A stretch of DNA of 64,000 nucleotides from JAYZAP01 sp964645285 (GTDB lineage Bacteria; Pseudomonadota; Alphaproteobacteria; JAAXGF01), in NCBI GenBank assembly GCA_964645285.1, contig CAZYDR010000001.1, positions 46,999 to 110,998 on the forward strand, given 5' to 3'. Below, one piece after another: positions 34,716 to 43,135 of the stretch (positions are counted from its first letter, which is position 1; every line of letters begins with the position of its first letter). Both the position numbers and the translations under genes were made by a program. The notes below the pieces were generated by a model, which saw only the letters and a list, made by a program, of their open reading frames with translations, had not been told where the DNA came from and did not search any database.

Positions 34716-34851
34716 TGTCACGCCGTTACAGGTTATCCCAGCGCCCATAATTTCAGTCGCCTTCCACTCGAATAGAAAAAGCGGCGCTCATTGTAGTCGA
34801 ACGCGCTAATTTCTCAAATGTTCCCGAATCCAGACGTTCAGGGCGATTCCA

Positions 34852-36477
34852 TTACATATTGGGATAGTTGGGTCCGCCGCCGCCTTCGGGCGTGGTCCAG
34901 GTGATGTTCTGGGTCGGATCCTTGATGTCGCAGGTCTTGCAGTGAACGCAGTTCTGGAAGTTGATCTGCAATTTCGGTGCGCCGTCGTCGCCTTCGACGA
35001 ACTCATAAACACCGGCCGGGCAGAACCGTTCCTCGGGCCCGCCGAAGCGATTGAGGTTGACCACCACCGCCTTGTCCGGGTCGGTCAGGCGCAGGTGAGC
35101 CGGCTGACCTTCCTCGTGCATGGTGCCGGAGAGAAATACCGATGAGTTCTTGTCGAAGCTGACCTCGCCGTCGGGCTTGGGATAATCGATGGCCGGGCAT
35201 TCGTCCTTGCCCTTGAGACCCAGGTGATCGGCCTTGTGACCGAAGGTCCAGGGCGCATGGCCCCGCAGCAGATAGGTATCGATGCCCGAGTAGGCAATGC
35301 CGGCCCACAGGCCGTAATGGAAGCTCGGGCGGATGTTGCGAACCTTATGCAGCTCACTGTAAATCCACGACGATTCCAGGGCGGTCTCGTAGGCGTCGAG
35401 TTCGCCGCTGTCCTGGCCAAGGGAGGCGAACGCGGTTTCGGCGGCCAGCATGCCCGATTTCATGGCCGTGTGGGTGCCCTTGATCTTGGGCACGTTGAGG
35501 AAGCCCGCGGTACAGCCGATCAGGGCGCCGCCGGGGAACGTCAGCTTGGGGATCGACTGGATGCCGCCCTCGCTGAGCGCCCGCGCGCCGTAGGCAACGC
35601 GCTCGCCGCCCTCGAACGTCGGGCGCACGGCGGAATGGGTCTTGAAGCGCTGGAACTCGTCGAACGGGCTCAGGTGCGGGTTCTTGTAATCGAGGCCGAT
35701 GACGAAGCCGACCGCCACCTGATTGTCCTCCATATGATAGAGGAACGAGCCTCCATAGACGTCCGTACTGACCGGCCAGCCGACGCTATGGACGATGAAC
35801 CCCGGCTTGCTTTGAGCCGGATCAACAGACCACAGTTCCTTGATGCCGATACCGAAGGTTTGGGGTTCGGCGCCCTTGCGCAGGCCGAAACGCTCGAACA
35901 GTGTTTTGGTCAGGGAACCGCGACAGCCCTCGGCGAACAGGGTGTAGCGAGCATGCAGTTCGATGCCTGGCTCGTGGCGCGCCGTGGGCTCGCCGTCACT
36001 GCCGAGGCCCATGTCACCGGTGGCCACGCCCTTGACACGGCCAGCCTCGTCGTACAACACCTCGGCGGCGGCGAAGCCAGGGTAGATTTCCACCCCCAGA
36101 GCCTCGGCCTGCTCGCCAAGCCAGCGGCAGACATTACCCAGACTGATGATGTAGTTGCCGTGATTGTTCATCTGCGGCGGCGTCGGCAAGCGGATCGACC
36201 CGGTCTTGGTGAGGAACAAGAACTTGTCGTCGCCAGCCGGGGTGTTGAGCGGCGCGCCCTGTTCCTTCCAGTCGGGCAGCAGTTCGTCGAGCGCACGAGG
36301 CTCCAGCACCGCGCCGGAAAGGATATGGGCGCCCACTTCCGAACCCTTCTCAAGCACGCAGACATTGACCTCGCGACCCTCGGCCTCGGCCATCTGCTTG
36401 AGGCGGATCGCCGCGCTCAGACCCGAAGGTCCGGCGCCGACGATCACCACATCATATTCCATCGATTCCCGTTCCAT
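34852..36477 (-). CDS. Electron transfer flavoprotein-ubiquinone oxidoreductase
   Basis: 541 residues, ATG behind AGGAGAG. Passes electrons from ETF (fatty acid and amino acid oxidation) to ubiquinone at the inner membrane. The FAD-binding start is YDVVIVGAGPSGLSAAIRLKQ; the quinone-binding central part follows; the C-terminal ferredoxin-like domain has CPAGVYEF and QNCVHCKTCDIKDP, the four cysteines of a [4Fe-4S] cluster. No etfAB genes are nearby. It is divergent from the uracil-DNA glycosylase gene. Confidence 0.95.
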   Translation of the reverse strand: MERESMEYDVVIVGAGPSGLSAAIRLKQMAEAEGREVNVCVLEKGSEVGAHILSGAVLEPRALDELLPDWKEQGAPLNTPAGDDKFLFLTKTGSIRLPTPPQMNNHGNYIISLGNVCRWLGEQAEALGVEIYPGFAAAEVLYDEAGRVKGVATGDMGLGSDGEPTARHEPGIELHARYTLFAEGCRGSLTKTLFERFGLRKGAEPQTFGIGIKELWSVDPAQSKPGFIVHSVGWPVSTDVYGGSFLYHMEDNQVAVGFVIGLDYKNPHLSPFDEFQRFKTHSAVRPTFEGGERVAYGARALSEGGIQSIPKLTFPGGALIGCTAGFLNVPKIKGTHTAMKSGMLAAETAFASLGQDSGELDAYETALESSWIYSELHKVRNIRPSFHYGLWAGIAYSGIDTYLLRGHAPWTFGHKADHLGLKGKDECPAIDYPKPDGEVSFDKNSSVFLSGTMHEEGQPAHLRLTDPDKAVVVNLNRFGGPEERFCPAGVYEFVEGDDGAPKLQINFQNCVHCKTCDIKDPTQNITWTTPEGGGGPNYPNM

Positions 36478-36587
36478 GGTCCGCTCTCCTGATCGACCGC
36501 GATTACTAGTGCCGGTTTATCCCCCGTGGTCGTAGCGGTCAATCGCCGGCTGCTGGCGAGGGCCGGAGACGCGTGGTAGATTGAGCC

Positions 36588-37376
36588 ATGGCGGACACCC
36601 CCTCACCCATCGAGTTGTTGAAATTCTACGTTGATGCCGGCGCCGACGAGGCCATCGGCGAGGCTCCGCACGACCGATTTGCCGAGGCGGTCGCGCCGCC
36701 GCCGCCAGCGCCGGCTATCAAACCGGCCGCGCCGCCCCCGGCGACAGCGAAACGCAGCCCGGCGCCACCGGCCGCCGGCAATGCCCATGACATCGCCCAG
36801 GCCTGCGCCAGTCTCGGCGCGTTGTACGCGGCCATCGAGGCCTTCGACGGCTGCTCTCTCAAGGACACCGCCACCAACACGGTGATCCGCGACGGCAACC
36901 CCGAGGCGAAACTGATGATCGTCGGTGAGGCGCCGGGGGGCGAGGAGGACCGTCGCGGCCTGCCCTTCGTCGGCCCCGCCGGACGCCTGCTGGATCGCAT
37001 GCTGGCGGCCATCGGCCTGACCCGCGATGACGCCTACATTACCAACATTGTTTTCTGGCGGCCGCCGGGCAACCGCAACCCGACCCCGGACGAGATCGCC
37101 ACCTGCCTGCCTTTCGCCCGGCGCCAGATTGAATTGTTGGCGCCGAAAGTTCTAGTGCCCGTGGGCGGCGTCGCCGCCAAAACGCTGCTCGAACGCAGCG
37201 AAGGCATCACCCGCCTGCGCGGCACCTGGCGCGACTACACCAGCCCCGGCCTCCCGGCTCCAGGGCCCGCCCTGCCGACCTTCCACCCCGCCTACCTGCT
37301 GTGCCAACCCCTGCAAAAACGCGAAACCTGGCGCGACCTGCTGGCCATCAAGGCGCGGCTTGGCAAGGGCGGTTGA
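36588..37376 (+). CDS. Uracil-DNA glycosylase (type 4-like)
   Basis: 262 residues. The N-terminal 65 are Pro/Ala-rich and probably a disordered linker. The catalytic domain (about 85-260) has LMIVGEAPGGEEDRRGLPFVGPAGRLL, TNIVFWRPPGNRNPTPDEI and the C-terminal PTFHPAYLL with the conserved His. Type 4 enzymes bind [4Fe-4S] through four Cys; here DGCSLKDTATN has one Cys where CxxC is usual, as in many alphaproteobacterial members. Its TGA directly abuts the stop of the convergent toxin gene. Confidence 0.9.
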   Translation: MADTPSPIELLKFYVDAGADEAIGEAPHDRFAEAVAPPPPAPAIKPAAPPPATAKRSPAPPAAGNAHDIAQACASLGALYAAIEAFDGCSLKDTATNTVIRDGNPEAKLMIVGEAPGGEEDRRGLPFVGPAGRLLDRMLAAIGLTRDDAYITNIVFWRPPGNRNPTPDEIATCLPFARRQIELLAPKVLVPVGGVAAKTLLERSEGITRLRGTWRDYTSPGLPAPGPALPTFHPAYLLCQPLQKRETWRDLLAIKARLGKGG

Positions 37377-37820
37377 TCAGGGCTGAGGCTGGCCGAGGAC
37401 GGATTCGGCATCCACCAACATGATCGCCAAAGACGACCAATCAGTACGCGAAAGCCGCTTCATGAGTTCTTTGTCGGCGGTGACCAGTTGCGAACCGAGA
37501 CGTTCGGCCAGGGCGACATAGAAGCAATCATAGACGGGGTGCCCCATGGTGGACGCCATGGCCGTGGCTCTTGCAGCCAATGCCATGGTCGGTACCAGGT
37601 CATCGTAAAACCCGACTAGGTCATCGACGGAGTCCGACAATTGGTCCGAACTGATTTCGCCGGTGGTGGATTTGCGCCACAGGGCATTACAGACCTCGGG
37701 AACCACCAAATCGGGCGCGATCAGCGCCCGCCCCATGGACAGTAGGCGCTCAGCCGCCGCCGAACCCGCCTCCTCGACAAACCATTTGCAGGCGACGCTG
37801 GCGTCGACGACAAGAGTCAC
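37377..37820 (-). CDS. vapC: PIN-domain toxin (VapC/FitB type)
   Basis: 147 residues. Mg-dependent ribonuclease fold with acidic residues in the expected places: Asp6 (VVDASVA), Glu42 (VPEVCNALWR), Asp98 (HPVYDCFYVALAE) and Asp116 (LVTADKEL). VapC toxins cut tRNA or rRNA. It overlaps the antitoxin stop by ATGA. It is placed between unrelated housekeeping genes, as such modules often are. Confidence 0.9.
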   Translation of the reverse strand: MTLVVDASVACKWFVEEAGSAAAERLLSMGRALIAPDLVVPEVCNALWRKSTTGEISSDQLSDSVDDLVGFYDDLVPTMALAARATAMASTMGHPVYDCFYVALAERLGSQLVTADKELMKRLSRTDWSSLAIMLVDAESVLGQPQP

Positions 37821-38053
37821 CGCCGGTCACGATCTTCACGAATCAGCGCGGCGCTGTCAGTTTGTTTGCTCCCGACGGGCGTCATCGCCCGAATACGTCG
37901 GGTGGCCGCGATACGCTCGTCTGCGCCCCACCGGGCCGAAGCAGCAAGGATGTCGCGCAGTTCTTGCTCCAGGGAATGGCCATGGAGCGCGGCCTTGCGT
38001 TTAAGGCCATTGACGATGTCGTCGTCGAGATTGCGAACGAGAACTTGAGCCAT
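37817..38053 (-). CDS. vapB: Ribbon-helix-helix antitoxin (FitA/VapB type)
   Basis: 78 residues from ATG 38053 (a GTG two codons upstream is possible). The N terminus AQVLVRNLDDDIVNGLKRKAALHGHSLEQELRDIL in shorter pieces (VLVRNLDDDIVNGLKRKAA) is a FitA-like ribbon-helix-helix DNA-binding domain; the C-terminal tail should wrap the PIN toxin. Two TGATATCA palindromes 17 bp before the ATG are the likely operator, giving autoregulation by the complex. Confidence 0.88.
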   Translation of the reverse strand: MAQVLVRNLDDDIVNGLKRKAALHGHSLEQELRDILAASARWGADERIAATRRIRAMTPVGSKQTDSAALIREDRDRR

Positions 38054-38069
38054 AATCACTATTTCAATT

Positions 38070-38089
38070 TGATATCATTATTGATATCA
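38070..38089. promoter_or_regulatory. Toxin-antitoxin operator: paired TGATATCA palindromes
   Basis: TGATATCA at 38070-38077 and again at 38082-38089, separated by TTAT; centres are 12 bp apart, close to one helical turn. This suits two ribbon-helix-helix dimers side by side. The surrounding 100 bp is far richer in A+T than the rest of the window. Confidence 0.75.
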
Positions 38090-38143
38090 TATCACATCAA
38101 CGTTGTCTACCGGTCACTATTTGGCGATGAAAAATGGCCCGAT

Positions 38144-38434
38144 TCATATCGCTGGATAGACCACTGCGTAATACCAGCGCGGGCGGCCCTGCACTTTCTC
38201 TTCTCGTAGATCTACGACAAACCCGACCAGGACGATGCAAATCCCAACTTCAAGAAACAACCACTCCCAAACACCATCTGTTTTCCCGGGGAATAGAAGG
38301 TTACCTGCTATCATAAGCCCGTTCAGGACTACAAACCCTGCCACGATGATTAGGCCGGTGCCGAAGCCTTCATCTTTCTTCAGGGTAGCGAAACGGCGCT
38401 TGAACTCCTCAAGCTGGTTTTCCCGACTTTTCAT
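38144..38434 (-). CDS. Small two-helix membrane protein of unknown function
   Basis: 96 residues from ATG 38434 (GTG 38452 would add six). A charged N terminus (KSRENQLEEFKRRFATLKKDEGFG) is followed by two membrane helices, about LIIVAGFVVLNGLMIAGNLL and EWLFLEVGICIVLVGFVVDL, and a basic tail. No family recognised. Codon use is less GC-rich than the flanks, and it sits just upstream of the VapBC module, so the whole AT-rich block of about 400 bp may have arrived together. A weak ribosome binding site lowers confidence. Confidence 0.5.
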   Translation of the reverse strand: MKSRENQLEEFKRRFATLKKDEGFGTGLIIVAGFVVLNGLMIAGNLLFPGKTDGVWEWLFLEVGICIVLVGFVVDLREEKVQGRPRWYYAVVYPAI

Positions 38435-38594
38435 AATGCACAGTTTTTGCACCTCTTTTGCGTCAATTCCATTCCTAAGTTGAGATTAAGGTGCGACTCG
38501 CCGAGGGCGGTTGATCAGGCCCACCCGCCGCATCTTGCCGCCTTCCGGCCCATGATTTATAATTGTCATGGAATAGTAACCATAACGGCGAACC

Positions 38595-40445
38595 ATGCAG
38601 GTCAGTGTTTCCACGGCCCGGCGTCTCGGTGTTCGAGTGATGTGGGCCTTTTTTTTGAGCGTCCTGGCCGTCGCGCCGGCGTGGGCGATCCACGACGGTG
38701 AGGGCGAGGTCCATGTTGCCTCGGTGCCGCCGGGCAGCGATGCGATCGGCCATGAGACCAACCTGCCCCGGGTGCTCTCGGAGGCCGATGTGGAGCGCTA
38801 CCGGCAGATCTTCGCGCTCCAGGAGAACGGCGATCTGCACAAGGCCGCCCATTTCATCGAGCAGCTTGAGAACACCATCCTGCTGGGTCATGTCCAGGCG
38901 CAGAAATATCTCCATCCCACGGCCCACCGCTCGAGCTACATGGAACTCAAGCTGTGGCTCGACGATTACGCTGATCACCCCCAAGCCCGGCGCATCTACC
39001 GCCTCGCCATGCGGCGCAAGCCGGCCGACTACAAATCGCCGCACAAGCCGATCCCGGCCATGCGCGCCACGGTCATCGAGGAGGTCGAGGTCGAGAGCGA
39101 CGACTACGTGTCGCCGCGCAAGCGGACCCGGGCCCAACGCCGCAACCTGATCAACCTGCTGACTCATATCCGCAAGCACATTCGCCGTAATGAGCTGACC
39201 CATGCCCGCGAACATATGGACGGGCCCAAGCTCAACCGTATCGCCGACGAGGTCGAGATCGACATCGTTCGGGCCGAGATCGCCTATGCCTTCTTTATCT
39301 GGGGCCGGGACGATGACGCCCTAGCCATGGCCGAGCAAAGCGTCCAGCGATCCGGCGGCCTGGCGCCTCTGGGCCATTGGACCGCCGGTTTGGTGGCCTA
39401 TCGCCAGGGCGATCTGGAGAGCGCCCGGCGTCATTTCGAGGGCCTTGCCACGGCCACCCGCGGCGCCGACACGCTGATTGCCGGCGGCGCCTACTGGGCG
39501 GCCCGGCTCAACCTCATCACCCGGCGACCGGAGCGAGTGAACCGTCATCTCCAGATCGCCGCCAATTACTCACGCACCTTCTACGGCCTGCTGGCCAACC
39601 GCGCCCTGGGCCAGGATGTCACCTTCGCCTGGGAGCCGCCGACCCTGACCGACCGGGATGTGGACGTGGTGCTGCGAATGCCCGAGGTGGTGCGCACCAT
39701 CGCCCTCGCCGAAGTCGACCAGACCGGCTTCGCCGAAATGGAAATGCGCCGCCTCAGCCCCGAAACCAGCCCGGCCCTGGCCAAAGCCATGCTCGCCCTG
39801 GCGACGCGGGTCGGCCTGCCGGCGAGTCAGTTGCGGGTCGCCACCGCCCTGGCGGCCACAGACGGGCGCCGCCATGACGGTGGGCTCTATCCGGTGCCCG
39901 TGTGGGTGCCGCAAAGCGGCTACATCGTTGACCGGGCCATATTGTTCGCCCTCATGCGCCAGGAATCAGCATTCAACGAGCGGGCCAAGAGCTACGCCGG
40001 CGCTCGCGGGCTGATGCAACTCATGCCGCGCACGGCGTCGTTCATCGCCAAGGACAGCCGCATCCACAAGAGCCGGCGCGAGTTCCTCTTCCAGCCCGAG
40101 TTCAACATCGAGCTGGGCCAGCAATATGTCCTCCATCTGCTGGGTGCCGAGGGCATCGCCAACAACCTGTTGCTGACCGTCGCGGCCTATAACGGTGGGC
40201 CGGGTAATCTGCGCAAGTGGCTGCGCCGCACCGAGTTCAGGGGCGACCCGCTGCTGTTCAAGGAAGCCTTGCCGGCTCGCGAGACCCGCCAATTCATCGA
40301 TCATGTGTTCACCAGCCTGTGGATCTACCGCGCCCGGCTGGGCCAGGTGGCGCCGTCCCTCGACGCCATGGCCGGCGGTAAGTGGCCGGCCTACGATCCC
40401 CAGGAACCAGCCGCCAGGAGCCATTTCGCCCATGCCGGGAATTGA
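38595..40445 (+). CDS. Soluble-type lytic murein transglycosylase
   Basis: 616 residues. Signal peptide with cleavage likely after PAWA (about residue 35), so periplasmic. A long helical superhelical region (about 60-450) is followed by the SLT catalytic domain with ILFALMRQESAFNERAKSYAGARGLMQLMP; the Glu of RQES is the catalytic acid. LTVAAYNGGPGNLRKW completes the domain. It cleaves MurNAc-GlcNAc to 1,6-anhydro ends during wall turnover. Its end overlaps the moaB start by 14 bp. Confidence 0.93.
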   Translation: MQVSVSTARRLGVRVMWAFFLSVLAVAPAWAIHDGEGEVHVASVPPGSDAIGHETNLPRVLSEADVERYRQIFALQENGDLHKAAHFIEQLENTILLGHVQAQKYLHPTAHRSSYMELKLWLDDYADHPQARRIYRLAMRRKPADYKSPHKPIPAMRATVIEEVEVESDDYVSPRKRTRAQRRNLINLLTHIRKHIRRNELTHAREHMDGPKLNRIADEVEIDIVRAEIAYAFFIWGRDDDALAMAEQSVQRSGGLAPLGHWTAGLVAYRQGDLESARRHFEGLATATRGADTLIAGGAYWAARLNLITRRPERVNRHLQIAANYSRTFYGLLANRALGQDVTFAWEPPTLTDRDVDVVLRMPEVVRTIALAEVDQTGFAEMEMRRLSPETSPALAKAMLALATRVGLPASQLRVATALAATDGRRHDGGLYPVPVWVPQSGYIVDRAILFALMRQESAFNERAKSYAGARGLMQLMPRTASFIAKDSRIHKSRREFLFQPEFNIELGQQYVLHLLGAEGIANNLLLTVAAYNGGPGNLRKWLRRTEFRGDPLLFKEALPARETRQFIDHVFTSLWIYRARLGQVAPSLDAMAGGKWPAYDPQEPAARSHFAHAGN

Positions 40446-40968
40446 CGAGAGCAAGACCTTCATCGCCGTCAACATCGCCATTCTCACGGTCTCCGACACC
40501 CGCCAGGCCAGTGACGACAAATCCGGCGACATTCTGGTCGACCGCCTGACCAGCGCCGGCCACAACCTGGCAGACCGCGCCATCGTGCGTGACGAAATCC
40601 CTCTCATCGCGGCCCAGCTCACACGCTGGATCGAAAACTCCGGAATCGACGTGGTAATTTCCACGGGCGGCACCGGCGTCACCGGCCGCGACGTCACCCC
40701 CGAGGCCTTCCAAAGCGTATACGAGAAGGAGATCGCCGGTTTCGGCGAGATTTTTCGCATGATCAGCTGGGACAAGATCAAGACGTCGACCATGCAGTCC
40801 CGGGCCACCGCCGGGGTCGCCGGCGGCACCTACCTGTTCGCCCTGCCCGGCTCGCCCGGCGCCTGCAAGGACGGCTGGGACGAGATTTTTAGGTACCAGC
40901 TCGACATCCGCTACGGCCCGTGCAACTTCGTCGAGATGATGCCGCGCCTGACGGAGCACCTGAAATAA
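40432..40968 (+). CDS. moaB: Molybdenum cofactor biosynthesis protein MoaB
   Basis: 178 residues from ATG 40432. MogA/MoaB fold with NIAILTVSDTRQASDDKSGD, the MPT-binding VISTGGTGVTGRDVTPEAF and FALPGSPGACKDGWDEI. It catalyses or supports molybdopterin adenylylation before MoeA acts. It lies 13 kb away from the moeA-moaD-moaE group, within an otherwise unrelated overlapping gene run. Confidence 0.92.
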   Translation: MPGIDESKTFIAVNIAILTVSDTRQASDDKSGDILVDRLTSAGHNLADRAIVRDEIPLIAAQLTRWIENSGIDVVISTGGTGVTGRDVTPEAFQSVYEKEIAGFGEIFRMISWDKIKTSTMQSRATAGVAGGTYLFALPGSPGACKDGWDEIFRYQLDIRYGPCNFVEMMPRLTEHLK

Positions 40969-42500
40969 GTTCCGGCATCGTCGTCGCCGGCAATCCGGCC
41001 ACCGCCGAGGCCGCCGCCGGCGTATTGCGTGATGGCGGCAACGCCTTCGACGCGGCGCTGGCCGGCCTGTGCATGGCTTGCGTCTCCGAGCCGGTGCTGA
41101 CCTCCCTCGGCGGCGGCGGTTTTCTGATGGCGCGCCGAGCTGGCGGTGAGCCGGTGCTCTACGACTTCTTCACCCAGACGCCGAAGCGGCCCCGGCCGGC
41201 CGGGGATATCGACTTTCACGCCACCCACGCCGACTTCGGCCCGGCAACCCAGGAATTCCACATCGGTCTCGGTTCGATTGCCACACCGGGCGTGGTCAAG
41301 GGGCTGTTCGCCACCCACGACGACCTCGGTTCCCTGCCTTTTGAGCGATTGGTCGAACCGGCGATGGCGGCGGCGCGTGACGGCACCCCTATGGAGCCTT
41401 TGCAAGCCTTCACCCTGTCCGTGGTCGAAACCATTTTTTCTGCGACACCTGAGTCCCTGGCGCTTTACCGCAGCCGCCTGAGGGACGGCGCCCTGCTCCA
41501 GGACGGCGAAATCCATCGGGTGCCGGAACTGGCCGATAGCTTCGAGGCCCTGGCCAGGGAAGGCGAAGCGCTTTTCTACCAGGGCGATCTGGCGCGGCGC
41601 ATGGTCGATGACTGCCTGACACGGGGCGGCCATCTCACCATGGACGACCTGGCCGAGTACCGGGTTATCAAGCGGGCGCCCCTGGTCCGCGACCGTGGCG
41701 GCCATCGCCTGGCGACCAATCCGGGGCCGTCATCGGGCGGCATACTCATCGCTTTTGCCCTGGCGCTGCTCGACGGCGCCGACCTTGGACCGTTCGGCGG
41801 GCCGGACCACCTGCGCCTGCTGGCCCGAGCCATGGCGACCACCAGCCGCGCCCGTGTCGAGATGCAGCTTGATGATGACGGGACGGCCGACCGTTTGCTC
41901 GACCATGACCTGCTCACCAAATACCGGGGCGAGGTGCTTGGCGCGCCGGCGGCCCATCGCGGCACCACCCACATCAGCGTGGTCGATGGCGCGGGCAACG
42001 CGGCGGCGCTCAGTGTCTCCAACGGCGAGGGTTCGGCCTATATCCCGGCGGGTACGGGCATCATGCTCAACAACATGCTCGGCGAGGAGGACGTCAATCC
42101 CCAGGGCTTCCACGCCTGGCCGGCCGACCAGCGTATGGCGTCGATGATGGCGCCGACCCTGGTGTTCTCGCCGCACGGCCGGATCATGGCGCTGGGCAGC
42201 GGCGGCTCCAATCGCATCCGCTCGGCCATGGTCCAGGTGCTGGTCGCCCTGCTCGATTTTAGTCTGCCACTCCACGAGGCGGTGGCCGCGCCGCGCATTC
42301 ACCCGGAGGGCGGGCTGCTGAGCATCGAGCCGGGCCTCGACCCGACGGCCCTCGATGCCTTGCTCAACAACCACCCCAACCACAAACTGTTCCCCACCCG
42401 GAACATGTTCTTCGGCGGCACCCATGTGGCTTGTGTCGGCCCCGATGGCCCAACCGGCGCCGGCGACCTCCGCCGCGGTGGCATCTCAATCACCATTTAA
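40920..42500 (+). CDS. ggt: Gamma-glutamyltransferase family protein
   Basis: 526 residues counted from GTG 40920, which overlaps moaB by 49 bp; no other in-frame start precedes GIVVAGNPATAEAAAGVLRDGGNAFDAA. The N-terminal nucleophile is Thr349 in GTTHISVVDGAGNAA, where autoproteolysis would split the chain. GSGGSNRIRSA and the C-terminal GGTHVACV block fit the family. No signal peptide is visible, unlike periplasmic E. coli GGT, so a cytoplasmic GGT-like hydrolase is likely. The TAA stop lies at the edge of a perfect palindrome. Confidence 0.88.
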   Translation: MQLRRDDAAPDGAPEISSGIVVAGNPATAEAAAGVLRDGGNAFDAALAGLCMACVSEPVLTSLGGGGFLMARRAGGEPVLYDFFTQTPKRPRPAGDIDFHATHADFGPATQEFHIGLGSIATPGVVKGLFATHDDLGSLPFERLVEPAMAAARDGTPMEPLQAFTLSVVETIFSATPESLALYRSRLRDGALLQDGEIHRVPELADSFEALAREGEALFYQGDLARRMVDDCLTRGGHLTMDDLAEYRVIKRAPLVRDRGGHRLATNPGPSSGGILIAFALALLDGADLGPFGGPDHLRLLARAMATTSRARVEMQLDDDGTADRLLDHDLLTKYRGEVLGAPAAHRGTTHISVVDGAGNAAALSVSNGEGSAYIPAGTGIMLNNMLGEEDVNPQGFHAWPADQRMASMMAPTLVFSPHGRIMALGSGGSNRIRSAMVQVLVALLDFSLPLHEAVAAPRIHPEGGLLSIEPGLDPTALDALLNNHPNHKLFPTRNMFFGGTHVACVGPDGPTGAGDLRRGGISITI

Positions 42501-42558
42501 TATAATTAAGGGGACAGTATACTTAATTAATTAAGTATACTGTCCCCTTAATTATATT
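42499..42558. repeat. Perfect 60-bp palindrome between convergent genes
   Basis: Every base from 42499 to 42528 is complementary to 42529-42558, with no loop: arms contain AATATAATTAAGGGGACAG, then TATACTTAATT. It is very AT-rich apart from GGGGACAG/CTGTCCCC. The last two bases of the ggt TAA (42498-42500) and the whole TAA of the convergent transferase gene (42548-42550) lie inside. The GGGGACAGTATACTTA core resembles ends I associate with REP-type elements of IS200-like (RAYT) transposases. It may also terminate transcription in both directions. Confidence 0.9.
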
Positions 42559-43135
42559 CTGCCTTCCAGCGATGGTAGTCGGCGCCGTCGTCGATGTCGT
42601 TGAGCTGATCGAGAAAGCCGGCCTTCATGCGCCGGTTCAGGTTAGCCAGGGTGTCGGCCAGGGCGTGTTCGCTCGACCAGCGCACGGCGCGGAACAGATC
42701 GCGCGGCGGCGGCCGGCGGCGGGCGCCGATCAACCAAAACCCGCCGTCGGGCGACGGGCCGAACACCATGTCTTTGCCGGCCAGCATCTTGAAGGCTCGA
42801 TCAATATGGCCGGCCATGAGGTCGGGAATATCGGTACCGATGATGATCACCGGGCCGGGCGGCATGTGGCGAAGCACCCGGACCATGCGCGCGCCCAGGT
42901 CGCCCATGCCCTGGGGCCGCCGTGGTAGAGGCCAGGAGCCGGTGTCGCTGTCAGGCGTCACCGCCAGTTGGCAGGTCCAACGCGGATCGCGGCCGACCCG
43001 GCCCAGAATGGCGGCGGTGGATTGCCGGTAAAAGCGCCAGGCCTCGACCACGCCCACATCGGCGGCGAGGCGCGTTTTCACCGTGCCCAGGCGCGGCGCC
43101 TTGACGAAGACCACCAGATGGCGCCGGTAAGTCAC
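42548..43135 (-). CDS. rSAM/selenodomain-associated transferase 1 (TIGR04282, DUF2064)
   Basis: 195 residues from GTG 43135, which overlaps the upstream glycosyltransferase stop (GTGA). GT-A-like nucleotidyltransferase/glycosyltransferase with LVVFVKAPRLGTVKTRLA, IIIGTDIPDL and FGPSPDGGFWLIG. In some bacteria this family is found with a radical SAM/selenodomain protein and in arsenosugar clusters. The donor and acceptor here are unknown. Its stop codon lies within the 60-bp palindrome. Confidence 0.87.
   Translation of the reverse strand: MTYRRHLVVFVKAPRLGTVKTRLAADVGVVEAWRFYRQSTAAILGRVGRDPRWTCQLAVTPDSDTGSWPLPRRPQGMGDLGARMVRVLRHMPPGPVIIIGTDIPDLMAGHIDRAFKMLAGKDMVFGPSPDGGFWLIGARRRPPPRDLFRAVRWSSEHALADTLANLNRRMKAGFLDQLNDIDDGADYHRWKAEYN

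Noticed and set aside
33459..34775. Long open frame of 438 codons on the plus strand opposite the TPR lipoprotein gene
   Set aside because: Its composition (His/Gln/Arg/Gly-rich) is what the antisense of a GC-rich Ala/Asp/Leu gene gives; the minus-strand protein has TPR motifs and a lipobox.
35224..36492. 422-codon plus-strand frame opposite ETF-QO
   Set aside because: Antisense of a clearly conserved gene with FAD and Fe-S motifs; no recognisable domain in the antisense product.
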